Position numbers and translations under genes: made by a program. A DNA stretch of 64,000 bases. Source: Akanthomyces muscarius. Its lineage: Eukaryota; Ascomycota; Sordariomycetes; Hypocreales; Cordycipitaceae. Position 1 is the stretch's first letter. The number at the start of each line of letters is the position of its first letter. The stretch spans positions 992,001-1,056,000 of the forward strand of contig NC_079245.1 in assembly GCF_028009165.1 (NCBI RefSeq), given 5' to 3'. Positions 1 through 9,993 of this stretch are shown in pieces. Below the pieces are notes generated by a model that worked only from the letters and a program-made list of their open reading frames with translations, was not told where the DNA came from and made no database searches.

Positions 1-84
1 ATAGTGAACTGCATCGTAATGGTCGAGGCTGGCCGCAGTCATTTGCCTACCCGACATGAGGTAGCCGGTGTTGTCTCCGCCGTA

Positions 85-183
85 CGAATAGCACGCACAT
101 GCACGCTCGAGACGCCTTGAGGTATGGAAGTCGGTGTGAGGCACGAGTAGTAGACGAATAGCGCGCACGTGCAAGCTCGAGAC
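85..183. repeat. Two-copy 29-bp direct repeat
   Basis: Two near-identical 29-bp blocks occupy 85-113 and 155-183, each starting CGAATAGC and ending GCTCGAGAC. They differ at three positions, two of which are A/G transitions. The spacing is 70 bp. No gene explains them. They may be a remnant of a local tandem duplication. Confidence 0.5.
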
Positions 184-1298
184 ACGGGAGAAAGAGCGCA
201 CGGTGGAGGGATCTTGAGACAAATGGGGAGACAGATGGGGTAACGAGCCAAATTCAGGTTTCTGTTCCGCGTTGGCCATGACGGCGAGTCAGAGCATATT
301 GATAAATGGTGGGGGGTCTGGTGCGCCGACTTTGCGAGACTGCAAGAGTAGACAGCAGTATGAACATGAGCATCGGCGAACATCAACAAATATCAGTAAG
401 CATCAGCTGTTGGCACCTACCACGGATATACCACGAGCTTGGCCCTCTATCGGACTGGCATGGAGAGAGACATGCCCGCCTTGGGTAGACCGTTGTACCA
501 TCGTACGACGAGGCTAGCCGGCCCGGCCCCGTCCCCCTTGGTCGGGGACGCGGCTCGCCCCCCCCCACGTCCCCCAACCGTGGCCGTGTTTTGATCATTT
601 TACGAAGCGCTGGTTTAGACCTTTCTCCTCTGTATCTCGAGGATTAGATCCACGAGAGGAAGGTATATAAGATCGATACTCTTAAAATTAGGGCATTCTT
701 ATCCATCGAAAACGGGCAACAACAGCGCCACCAGGACTAATGAGGACGGGGAAAGCCCGGATGCCATGCTAGCACATTATTAGGTTGCTACTAACGTTAG
801 GTGGTTAGTTACTAGTTAGTCAACACCTTGTTTTAACTCTCGTAGTAGCGTTGGCGGCGGTGGGTGTGGATGTGCGTGGGTAAGTGCGTCGAGCAGATGT
901 TAGGTGTCATTTACTGGTAGATCCTGTTTCTCTCACTCCATCGATGTATCGCTCAAGTGATCAGCAATTCGACTCCCCAATTAAACTACATACGAGTCAG
1001 TTTGGTCCATGGCCGGAGGCTGTCAGCCCACCCCGACAAGGCTGCAGGGGTGCTCAGCGGCGCATCGAGCCGATCTCGGGTTAGTCTGGTTCAGGCGAGC
1101 ACATTAGTTCATCCAGCAGCTCGTAAGACTCTGCATCGAGCAAGTTTTGCAGGAAATGATATTCATGAAGGAACTCACTGATGTCAGCCAAGCCTTTACA
1201 AGTGCCATATATGACGTCTACCGCATATACTTGCTGAACGATGCATCGACGGAGTGAGAGAAACATGGTCTAATGACACATAACGCTTGCTCGGCGCA
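184..1298. other. Intergenic, no supported gene
   Basis: Short reading frames occur on both strands, but none has a convincing ATG, a domain or splice signals. The right end is the promoter of the secreted-protein gene at 1426. Confidence 0.5.
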
Positions 1299-1300
1299 CA

Positions 1301-1307
1301 TATATAA
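1301..1307 (+). promoter_or_regulatory. TATA box of the secreted-protein gene
   Basis: TATATAA lies about 120 bp upstream of the ATG at 1426, leaving a plausible 5' leader of about 90 bp. A strong TATA box suits an inducible gene such as a secreted effector. Confidence 0.55.
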
Positions 1308-1425
1308 GACAGTCGATTCAGCGTCGTCAACACAGGTCTATATCTCATCAACATCTCAGTCACTAGCACAGAAATTCGGCATCATCTTCCCCAACAAGAC
1401 TGTTATCAACAACAAATTGAACATC

Positions 1426-1863
1426 ATGCAGTTTACCATCATCACCCTGGCAACTCTCCTCGCTACTGCCCAGGCAGGTAACCTGTGCCTTGCAGGCACC
1501 TACAAGGCATCCAAGATCGACAGGCATAAGCTCTACGCCTTTGCAGCCGGCTCCCCTTGCGTTGACGGCAAGAAGCAGGAGTACGATATTAATTTGGACA
1601 ATATCTGCAAGGACCACCTCCCCTACGGCATCAATATCTGCGGCCAGAATGGTAACCTCGTCAAGCTCGGCGACGATAAGCCCAAGACTGCTTTCGGCTG
1701 CGCCATCGGCTTCGAGACCGAAGGCCAGATCTATGAGGGTACGGTTCAGCCCTTCAACCCGGACGATGGCAATGCCGACGGAGGTCCATGCGATGCCACA
1801 TGCAGCCTGAAGGGCCTCGACGGATTCTTGCAATTCGAGGGTGTTCCCCTTGGTAGCTGCTAG
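1426..1863 (+). CDS. Small secreted cysteine-rich protein (hypothetical)
   Basis: This is a single-exon gene for 145 aa. The ATG at 1426 is preferred to the upstream in-frame ATG at 1273 because it begins a textbook signal peptide (MQFTIITLATLLATAQA, cleavage probably before GNLC) and follows a TATA box at suitable distance. The mature part of about 128 aa has eight cysteines, an even number consistent with disulfides, and is acidic and glycine-rich. No named domain was recognised. Size, secretion signal and cysteine content fit the class of fungal small secreted or effector-like proteins, which is an inference. A decayed inverted fragment of the same gene lies at 2608-2706, so the locus has been duplicated at least once. 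Confidence 0.8.
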   Translation: MQFTIITLATLLATAQAGNLCLAGTYKASKIDRHKLYAFAAGSPCVDGKKQEYDINLDNICKDHLPYGINICGQNGNLVKLGDDKPKTAFGCAIGFETEGQIYEGTVQPFNPDDGNADGGPCDATCSLKGLDGFLQFEGVPLGSC

Positions 1864-2607
1864 AGCATACTGGGGGCCGAAAGAATTCAAGTGTTATTGA
1901 CGAGGCATTTCATCCTAAGTACCTGTTAACTTTGTGTGGGAATTGGGTGAAGGCGATCTAAACACTTGTAGTGTTGAGTCATGTGCCTCTATAGCACTTC
2001 CTGCCATCCATTGCCTCCGTGCCTTTATTGTATCTTAGCTTCTACATCACATCAATCGCATCTAGTCCCTAATAAAGTTTTGCTACTCGTGTTCTGTTTC
2101 CTTGTGCCTCTATCGCTTCGCTCCGTACACTACAGATAGGATATATACTAATAGGATCTAAATTTCTACAATATAGAATACTATAGCAAACTGACATTGA
2201 TGCTGGCGGATCGATTTCTGGCAATCCATGTGACTTGGTATAGGAGAGGAAGAGAGATTAATTCGCTCCAGGATCTATACGTCTCGTCTTGGTCAAGCGA
2301 AATGGATGCAGCTCTGGTCAAACTGTCTCAGTTAGACTTCGATTGGGGGTGCGACACAACTCCGTCACCCAACCAAGCTTCCCCGTCCCTTGAGCAGCGT
2401 AAGGGCGGTCAGAATGGCGAGAACTAGCGGGTGGTCAGACGGTGTTTGTGCTGCAGTCGGCAACCTCAGAAAGGCAACGATTGGTTGGTCGAGCGGGAGC
2501 AGATGAAGCACTTCAGAGTCTCCGCGGGGCCAGTCGGGTCCCCTGCATTGCTTCCTTACTGGTTGCAAACAGAGACACGGGAACCCGCTGCCTTGGTTGC
2601 AAGATGC
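1864..2607. other. 3' flank and intergenic, no supported gene
   Basis: It contains the 3' UTR of the secreted-protein gene, with AATAAA at about 2070, and otherwise only short unsupported frames. Nothing further was recognised. Confidence 0.4.
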
Positions 2608-2706
2608 TGGGCTTATCTTCACCGAACTCGACGAAATTACCGCTCTGGCCGCAGATATTAATGCCGTAGGGGAGGTAGTCCTTGCAGATATTGTTTAAAC
2701 TAATTC
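2608..2706 (-). pseudogene. Inverted decayed fragment of the secreted-protein gene
   Basis: Read on the minus strand this matches about 95 bp of the gene at about 1588-1683. It translates as ISLNNICKDYLPYGINICGQ and onward, against INLDNICKDHLPYGINICGQ in the intact gene. Most differences are C-to-T on the relic strand or the complementary G-to-A, the signature expected of repeat-induced point mutation. Homology stops at KPS/KPK on one side and just beyond ISL on the other. No start, signal peptide or stop is retained. Confidence 0.8.
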
Positions 2707-2726
2707 AAGGGCACCGACGGTAGTTG

Positions 2727-2822
2727 GACGAAGATCTGGTTACACGAAGATATGGTGACACGAGGATATGGCTACACGAGGACATGGATACACGAAGATA
2801 TGGTTACACATAGATCTGCTGG
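2727..2822. repeat. 16-bp tandem repeat, six units
   Basis: Six consecutive 16-bp units begin at 2727, 2743, 2759, 2775, 2791 and 2807. The consensus is CACGAAGATATGGTTA. Units 2 and 5 differ at one base, and units 1 and 6 are the most diverged. The 16-bp period rules out a repeated protein motif in one frame. The array abuts the decayed secreted-protein fragment. Confidence 0.85.
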
Positions 2823-5129
2823 CAATGGATGATCATCGTTCGATGTGCTGTTGTCACCCCTGATGCAACTAGTTGTTAGGAAAAGAAAGAAATTAAAGTA
2901 GGATGAGAAGAATAAAATTGAGAGGTGCCCGACGTTAATGTATTTTAGTTAGGTCGGTAGCGGTGAAAAAGGCGAAGCCGCGAGATCGTTGCCCGAATAC
3001 TGGATGAATGTCCGACCGTTTCCGACATCGCTGCGCTCCGAAAACTCCCTTTGTTTAGCCTTCTTGGTAGCCTGATTGATCAGTATGTCACTCTACCGTC
3101 CCCGAGCCCAGTCTAACACTCCCCAAAATAACTCAAGGTGCGGACTGACTCGTATTGTCTACTCGAAAAGTAGGGCAAGGTGCTGCGACGGTGATGTACT
3201 TGAAGCGGCATTCAGGAGGGCGAGATTCAAGAGCACTCCCATACAGAGCACGTTGGTTCCAAGGCTTATGTAGGGACGCTAGCAGTGCAGCCCGAAGACC
3301 AGGCTTGCAGGAGCTTACCGAATTTACCTTCAGCGATGCTTTTCTAGCTTCTGAGCATAGTGAGTCAAGTACTGTCTTCGCAAGCAAAGCTCTGTAGCTA
3401 CACGTTGGAACCCATTTGAATGACATCTCTCTACTCGCAATTCAGAAATTGCCTTGCGACGGTGACTACAACTTAGAAGACATCGCCAGCAACGTTTTAT
3501 TAGAAGATGCTGCGCCCGCGAGACTTCGAGGTTCCATGGACAGTGTACCGGATGACGAGACTTAAGACATCGCGGGTGAAGTGGATGATGAAGTGACGAA
3601 GGCTCCCGAGGAGGTTATTATATCCTTTCTGAAAGCACTGAATTCGAGGACAGGGATGAGATAGGAATGGTTCCGTTTGATTGAGCGGTGTGTGAGATAA
3701 ATGTGACGCTGGTCAGGTCGCTCCTCCATTTGGCAGTGTTTGCAAGGTATTTGAGAGCTGCCGAGGCCATACTATCATTGCACATTCCGTCGGAGCTCCA
3801 CCTCCAAGGCGACGAGAGTGACTTGATTGCGGAAGACTGGTTGAATTCTGAGGAGAAGTACTGGTAGAAACGTTAAGTCAGTCGGGAAGGCGGAAACGGA
3901 GAGACAACAGGCAAGTCAGACGAAACGAAAGCAGAGGTGTGAGTGGGCTTTGGAAAAATTGAGAAGACAATAGATAGAATCACTGTCACGCCATTTCAAT
4001 TTTTTTAGCCCACGAGCGGAGTTGCGTTATCTCCTCATGTTGTTTTCAGTAACTTCTAAGGATCCCGTGATTATTGCCACAACCGAGTCGCTCACCGAAT
4101 CGTCTTTCATAGCATGCTGCTGCCTGAGCGCCGCGATCAGGTACAAGTGGCGTCCCCGAACAGTGATCTATCATCAATTTTCAGTCATCTTTGTGACAGA
4201 ATGAACGCGTAAACTAAAGTGGCCCCTTCTGATATGCCAGATATCGGTTGGAACGTAGTTCTTGGCATGACCGAGATGGGCGTCTTCGTACACTGTCGGG
4301 CGGCAGGCATACCAAGTCACCTTTTTCCCTGTCAGATCAATTATGAAACGGCCGAAATCTCTACTTGCCAGGCTGTTGTAGAACTTCGGACGATACAGTT
4401 GGCTATCACGGCGAGCCTGGGAGGAGTTCGCGTCGGCGGTTAGCGATCGTGGGAAGCCATGGTTCGTGCGCTCATCTTACTGCCAAAGACGTTTTCAGTG
4501 GCAGCGGATAAAATCTAGGTAAATAAAGATGAAAGAAATTTCCGAAAGGAGATTGCCTAGGCATCATGTAAAGAAAAATAAATAGTCCCACCCAGGAATA
4601 ATGTACGGCCCTTTAATTGAGTTGTCTTAAGCGCCTGAGAATCGGCATAGCTCATTGCATTCCTTTCGTTGGCTGTTCGCAGACAGTATCGACATACATA
4701 ATTTTCTTCGCTCCAATTAGCAGGTATCAACCTAGCAATGGAGTTGGGATTTTCTCCTTCTTTATAAATTCGTTCTGTGGTCCTTGAGAAACGGTGAAAA
4801 GGTACAAAGCAGGGAAGCATGCACATTCCAACGTTGTGCAGTCCATCATATCGGGTGAACAGTCGACTCCAAAGGCGCTGTAGCACATTAATGACAGTTC
4901 CGCTGTACTGAAAGAATACTTCATTGACAAAGGCAGTTGCATCTATTTAGTCTAGCGCAGCTGCTACAACGGAAGCAGGACTGTAGGCCAAACAGCTTCG
5001 TCATTTATTACTACGCAACTGATTTACCTTATTAATATTCTATCAGAAATACAGAACTATTCCCGCCGAGCTCAAGATGCTAACAGTAAGAAGCCCGTTC
5101 ACGCTCACTGGCGGCATCTACCGCCGCGG
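2823..5129. other. Broken, probably degenerate sequence without a supported gene
   Basis: Several stretches look like former coding sequence but are interrupted. A plus-strand frame at about 3466-3680 carries two in-frame stops. A second at about 3706-3868 reads as a leucine-rich helical peptide and ends in a stop. A 74-codon frame lies at 4219-4443. None has a recognisable domain. Decayed genes or transposon remnants are possible. Confidence 0.35.
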
Positions 5130-5710
5130 ATGTCGGAGGACGCCTGTTGTTATTTACTAGCAACCCCGGTTGATGTGAAAAAATTGCCTCTAGGTGCAAT
5201 CCTTGACAACTCTGACGACAAGAATTTCCTCAACTTGAGAGAAGGGGGTTTTTACACCTTTCCAAGTATGTACAGAAGTGAGAGTGACCTACGCAACCTG
5301 GCAATAACTACACTAGGCTAACAGACAAACGGAGCTGGATGCACGTACCGGCTTGAGGCGCGGTGTGCACAGGTGCAGACTTACTATATGGCCACTCTGG
5401 AGTGTTGTTTGGAGTCTGTGGAAGCCTCCAAAGGGGTAAAAGTATGGTTCAAGACCACCGATAACGATCGCTCTGCGTACCTCGTCATGGCCATAAGATG
5501 GTCCCTCTACCGACCGCAGATGACAACGACGGCCAAATCGGCAGGTTGAGAAAAGCCGAAAGGCAAAACTATAAAATTCGATAGGTGACTACGACGATTG
5601 TAGATGGCAAGGTCTTCGCAGTGCAGCTAATGAAGGTTGGGTACAAAGGGAAACTTCTTGTCGGCCACAGAAAATTTGTTCGTGAAAGCTGCCCTCCCTG
5701 GGGACCGTAG
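5130..5710 (+). pseudogene. Broken second copy of the gasdermin-like gene
   Basis: Three short plus-strand frames together resemble the intact gene at 9994-10878, in the same order. The first, from ATG 5130, carries LLATPVDVKKLPLGAILDN, comparable to the intact N-terminus (ILRTQVAVGDLSIGTVIND). The second, about 5325-5549, carries YYMATLE and AYLVMAIRW, comparable to YVVSNM and VYVITGLKI, and ends in a stop. The third, 5585-5710, carries VFAVQLMKVGYKGKLL, comparable to IFAIRVTELTFKRRYL. The frames are not joined by any consistent splice, and the segment between the first two blocks in the intact gene is largely missing. It is read as a disrupted, partly deleted paralogue. An unusual intron structure is less likely. 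Confidence 0.55.
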
Positions 5711-6300
5711 GGTTATCTGGATCCTTTGAATTCTTTTCCTAGAGCTATTAAATGGAATGTTGAGGATATAGCGACTTTACATAACCATGGCAGGGGGGTC
5801 GGGGTTGAGGGCAGGCCATGGCAGCGTTAGAAGTTATTCAGACCGATGAATAAATTCATCGCATTCTTCAATATTACGTATCAGTTTCGATGGCGTGTGC
5901 TAATGAACAGACGCCTCCAAAATGCATGCCACGCCTTGATGATGGCCTCCTTTGCCGTCCAATTATTTTTTGTCGAGTTTATTGAGACAGCGTGCAGCAG
6001 CTCGTCTATTGCAATTGGCTCGAGCTCGACAGTTAGCAATCTGAGAAAGGGTCCCGAGTAAGACAGCCTGGTTTGCCCACAGCACCAGAATTTCTCCTTC
6101 TCAGGGAGCTGCAAGCCTGGCACAACGGCTCCGTCAAGTTCTGCCTGGCTCGTGCTATCGCCGTTTTCATCGCAACGACTGTAATACGGGCTCTAGTAAG
6201 AAGAGTTCCAGAGCGGATTAAATACGGACATGAATTCGCATAATTTCGGTACGCTACGTCCAGGCTCGCCGAGTGGCAGAGTACCTAGCGGGAACAGGTG
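5711..6300. other. Interval between broken gasdermin copy and protease
   Basis: It includes the probable 3' UTR of the protease (minus strand). An open minus frame at 5881-6123 has no ATG and no recognised domain. Nothing else was seen. Confidence 0.4.
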
Positions 6301-9189
6301 TCAGAACATCATACCCAGCAGCTCAATCATGTTCTCTTCGTCCTCCTCGGGAAAAAAGTTTCCCCTCCACTCACACTTGCCATCCACCACATGTTTCCAG
6401 AAAGACCAAGGCTGAACAAACTTGCAGTCGCCAACAGGCACCGACATCTCGCCAAAGATTTTCTCCATACAAGCTCCGCTGTAAGCCTTCATCTTTCTGG
6501 CTTCTGTGAGGTCTGGAAATCGGTGTCGTACAATCTCCAATATGTTTGCGGCAAAACCAGCCGCAACAGGCGTGGCGTAGGAGGTCCCCGACACGAAGAA
6601 CTCCTCAAAGTCGCCGTTCAAACTCTCTTCCTCCACCTTCACATTGAGCCCCATGGTGCCGAAGCGGATGCCCTGAGTGGGAGGGTTGAAGTTTACCAGT
6701 TTTCCAAATCCGTCGGTGGCATGGATCGCAATGACGCCCAGCATGATGCCTGGCCAGGCGGGAGTCTCATTCGCGCCACGATTCGTGCCGGCTGCCGCAA
6801 CTACTATCTTGCCTGATGTGCTGGTAAGCTCTGCCTGCAAAGCATGCCTCAGCGCCTCGTCAATATCTTGCTCTTTAGCATCCAGCCCAAGTGACATATT
6901 GATGATATCGACGTCCCACATTTGCACTGCGTAATTGACGGCCTAAATTCTCGGTGGAGGGGCTTGTTAGAGCATTGGGACGCTTCAATGAGGCTTTCTC
7001 AACTCATGAGAAAGACGGGAGGGGCACTACTCACTTGCGCTATACAGAGCGCTCCAAAACTAGAGATTTCCAGTGTATTCGTCACCTTGGCTATGTAAAC
7101 TTCAACATGAGGTGCAACCTCGAGGAGAATCTTGGTGACAGCAGTGCCGTGACCACTTGAATCCTCGCAGTCGTTTATGTCCGGCGAGGTGAAATTCCGC
7201 ATCTGCGCAATGCTCCCTCTCTTCATGTACTGCTTGATGAACAAGTCCTCCTTTGAAACGCCACTGTCGATAATAGCGACACGGATTTTTCGTCGGAGGT
7301 GCGGCGCTTCTGGTGCCCCGTGCGAGTCGACGATATTCTCCAAGTATTTTCTATGGAATTTAGTCAATTCTTCGTAGAATACCTTTACCGCTTCTCTATA
7401 CTTCTATTAGCCTCCAAATTACGTGCGAAGCTTTTGTAATATAATGGCTGTCCATACCGTGAATTCACAGTCTTTTTGCGTTGTATGCGGTCGGTGCAGC
7501 GAGACTTGCCCAGGCTAGGCCAAATGACGACCTCTTCCAGCTTTTCTGCGGCGACGCATGGCACACCAGCCCATGCTCTCAGCGGTTCTATAATTTTCTC
7601 CATGACAAAGGACAAGAACGCTTTGTAGCCGTTTAACCTAATATCTTTCCCTTCAGTGCCCAGACAAGAGTAGATGGCATACCTGAAATCATTATCGCGG
7701 TGGGTGAAATAAGGTGTGCTTGCGGCCAACTCTACCAGTTTGATTCGGAACTTTTCTAGCGACATCCGTTTGGGCCCATGTTTCAAGCAAATTTTTTCCT
7801 GCAGCTGTACTTCCATCAGAACCTTTGCCAAATGGAGAAGCTGCATATCGCCGTTAAGCTCCAGCTCCTCTTGCGACAGTTCTTCGTTGTCGAGGTGGCA
7901 TGAAACGAGGGCTTCTGTGATGTTCGCTAGATCGCCTGTCGCAGGATCTCGGGAGAAGTATATTTGTGGCTCGAGGTCGCTACCGGAGCACCAGCGGACT
8001 GTTTGCCAATGCTTCGATGAAAGATAGAAAAATGATAGGGCGAGATTGAAACAGAGTCGGCTTTTGATCCTGTTTGTAAACTGCTTACAATCATTTGGCA
8101 ATTTGAAGACTTGCGCCAGGCTTCTCATGGGTGCTATTGTGGTAGCTGGTCCATCGGGCCCCAATGCTATCATATAACGGGATATATTCTTGGTATCACG
8201 CGGTTCTGGCGCCGTTGAGTGTGGGCTTCGCACTCGGGTCTGTTGCAAATGCATGTTCACCGAGAGCCTTCGTTCTGCTGCCGAGCTGATCCGACTGCAC
8301 AGTGCACGATCGCTCAGAGGCTGCTTCAATTGTCTAAGCACTGGTCAGCAAAGCGCCAATACCGCAAGTCTCCTTGATGGTGTTGGAGCAGTGGCCTCAT
8401 GGCGTAGAGCAATGACGAACCAAAGACGTTCCACCGCACAGTGAATGAGTGGACATACCGAATGAAGGCTGCCTTCATGCGTACCCAAGTAGGAGGGTGA
8501 CAGTAATGCTGCGCAGAGATAAAAAGGTCAAAACAGCTGTTGGATGAGTCATTCCTCTCATGAAAGAAGCCGTCCAGTTTTAAGTTAAGCAGGTGGCCAT
8601 TCTTGCAGTCGCGAAATTGCTTGCGAAGCGCCTTGTGGAGGGTCTCCAGGCTATGGTGGATATCATCTTCGAGCAGATGATCGATGGCATATCGTGGATC
8701 TTCGACTGACATCGTTTCTTGGTCAATGCTGGGGGCAACGAAACAGCTGTCGATCTTTTCTGTTTGTTTGCTTTCGTCGTTAAGGTCAACGGTGGTAGCT
8801 TCTGGTATTTGACCCGCCGATCCGGCACTTCGCCTATCTTCGCATAACCTTCCTGTGTTCGCAGATGCGTTTCGAAAGGCATTCAATAGATACCGTGAGT
8901 CGTAATTGGAGAACATCGTGTTGGCCATTCTCTGATTCGACTTTGGTGCTTGTTCAAATGTGTTTCTGAACCGCTCGACGTAAGAGAGGCCAGTGTGCAT
9001 ATGACCCATCACGAGGGGTATGCGTTCGCCTTGCGGCGGTTCCAATCCAAGTATGTATAGTCCCTTCATCTTAGAAAACCTTTTCTCGCGTTCTGCGTAG
9101 TGCCTTTTCTTCGAGAAAGCCCAAATGCGCTCAAACAGAAGACTATAAGTAGTGTTTCGAGTAATTGGCTGTGACTGTAAGCGAAGCAC
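6301..9189 (-). CDS. DUF7580-like / subtilisin-like S8 protease, het-Q2-like
   Basis: Four exons fit GT-AG rules and frame: (9189)-8459, 8333-7458, 7395-7035 and 6942-6301. The introns are 125, 62 and 92 bp with CTGAC, CTAAT and CTAAC branch sites. The true 5' end is unresolved, because no ATG opens the first frame and an N-terminal exon may lie upstream. The visible part is about 869 codons. The first two-thirds is helical, like the fungal DUF7580 domain, with the SLAQVF...FNLALSFFYLSSKHW segment typical of its end. The C-terminal third is a complete S8 domain: Asp in VAIIDSGV, His in SGHGTAV, an Asn region in VVAAAGTNRG, and Ser in SGTSYATP. The family hydrolyses peptide bonds. In Podospora the subtilisin-like HET-Q2 cleaves the gasdermin HET-Q1. 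This gene is divergent from a gasdermin-like gene, which suggests the same pairing. Confidence 0.8.
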
Positions 9190-9993
9190 TGTTGGTGTGT
9201 CTAACAGTAAGTCGCGTCAGGGTCGTCAATGTACTGGTAAGCACAACGTTTTTCGGTCACTTTCTGATTCAGCCCCCAGCCGAATAGCTTTCTTCACAGC
9301 TCTCTTGGCCACTCGTGAATATTCATTGCTTGTATAGGGAGAAGGCTGAGGGCTGCTACCCCACCTGGTTCGCGGCCCGTTATGCACGCCACAAATGAGC
9401 CATGTCACTGCTCGGCTTCATCTTGCCTACGTTGTAGGGGGGTGGCGAATTGGTAGGAAAAGCTCGGTAATTACGCTATAATTGTGAGTTATCGCCGCAA
9501 GACTCCGTGAAGGGTCGCAGCGATAGTTGCTCTTGCGAGGAACAATATAGCCACTTTTCGCTTCTCTCGATCCAAGCGGCCTTGTGCACGCAAGACAATC
9601 AAGAGGCGAAGAATGCCTACCAATTAAAATCATCAGGCCATAAGTTCGGAAGCCGCATCAGAAGGCAGACACACCCGCATCATAATGGTAGCGTGCTGCA
9701 ATTAGGTATAATTTGCATTAAACACAGCTGCAGCCACTGGCCTTTGTACGACTTCAGGCTCTTGGCAAGCACCTCTGCCCAAGCTGAACAATATGTATCT
9801 TTCGTGCTGCTTTGCTGTAAAGGTGAGCAGTAAAATGTTCACTAGCTTTAGCAAGGACAATATAATGCCTGTGATCCCCCAAGTCTAAATCCGATCGAGG
9901 TATAGTGACCGGAGACTGCCTACAGGTAGCGTACTCTCTTTGTCTTATCTTGAGCAGCTTCAAGGCTCCCAAAACCATTCATACATCTTTAAA
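9190..9993. other. Divergent intergenic region of protease and gasdermin-like gene
   Basis: This roughly 800-bp interval must hold both promoters and perhaps a missing first exon of the protease. A minus frame at 9226-9408 was not convincing as that exon. A shared bidirectional promoter is possible. Confidence 0.4.

Noticed and set aside
2946..3060. Possible transposon terminal repeat
   Set aside because: The segment looks like repeat-derived DNA, but no matching inverted end or target-site duplication was found in the window.
5881..6123. 80-codon minus frame next to the protease 3' end
   Set aside because: It starts with GTG only, and no domain was recognised.
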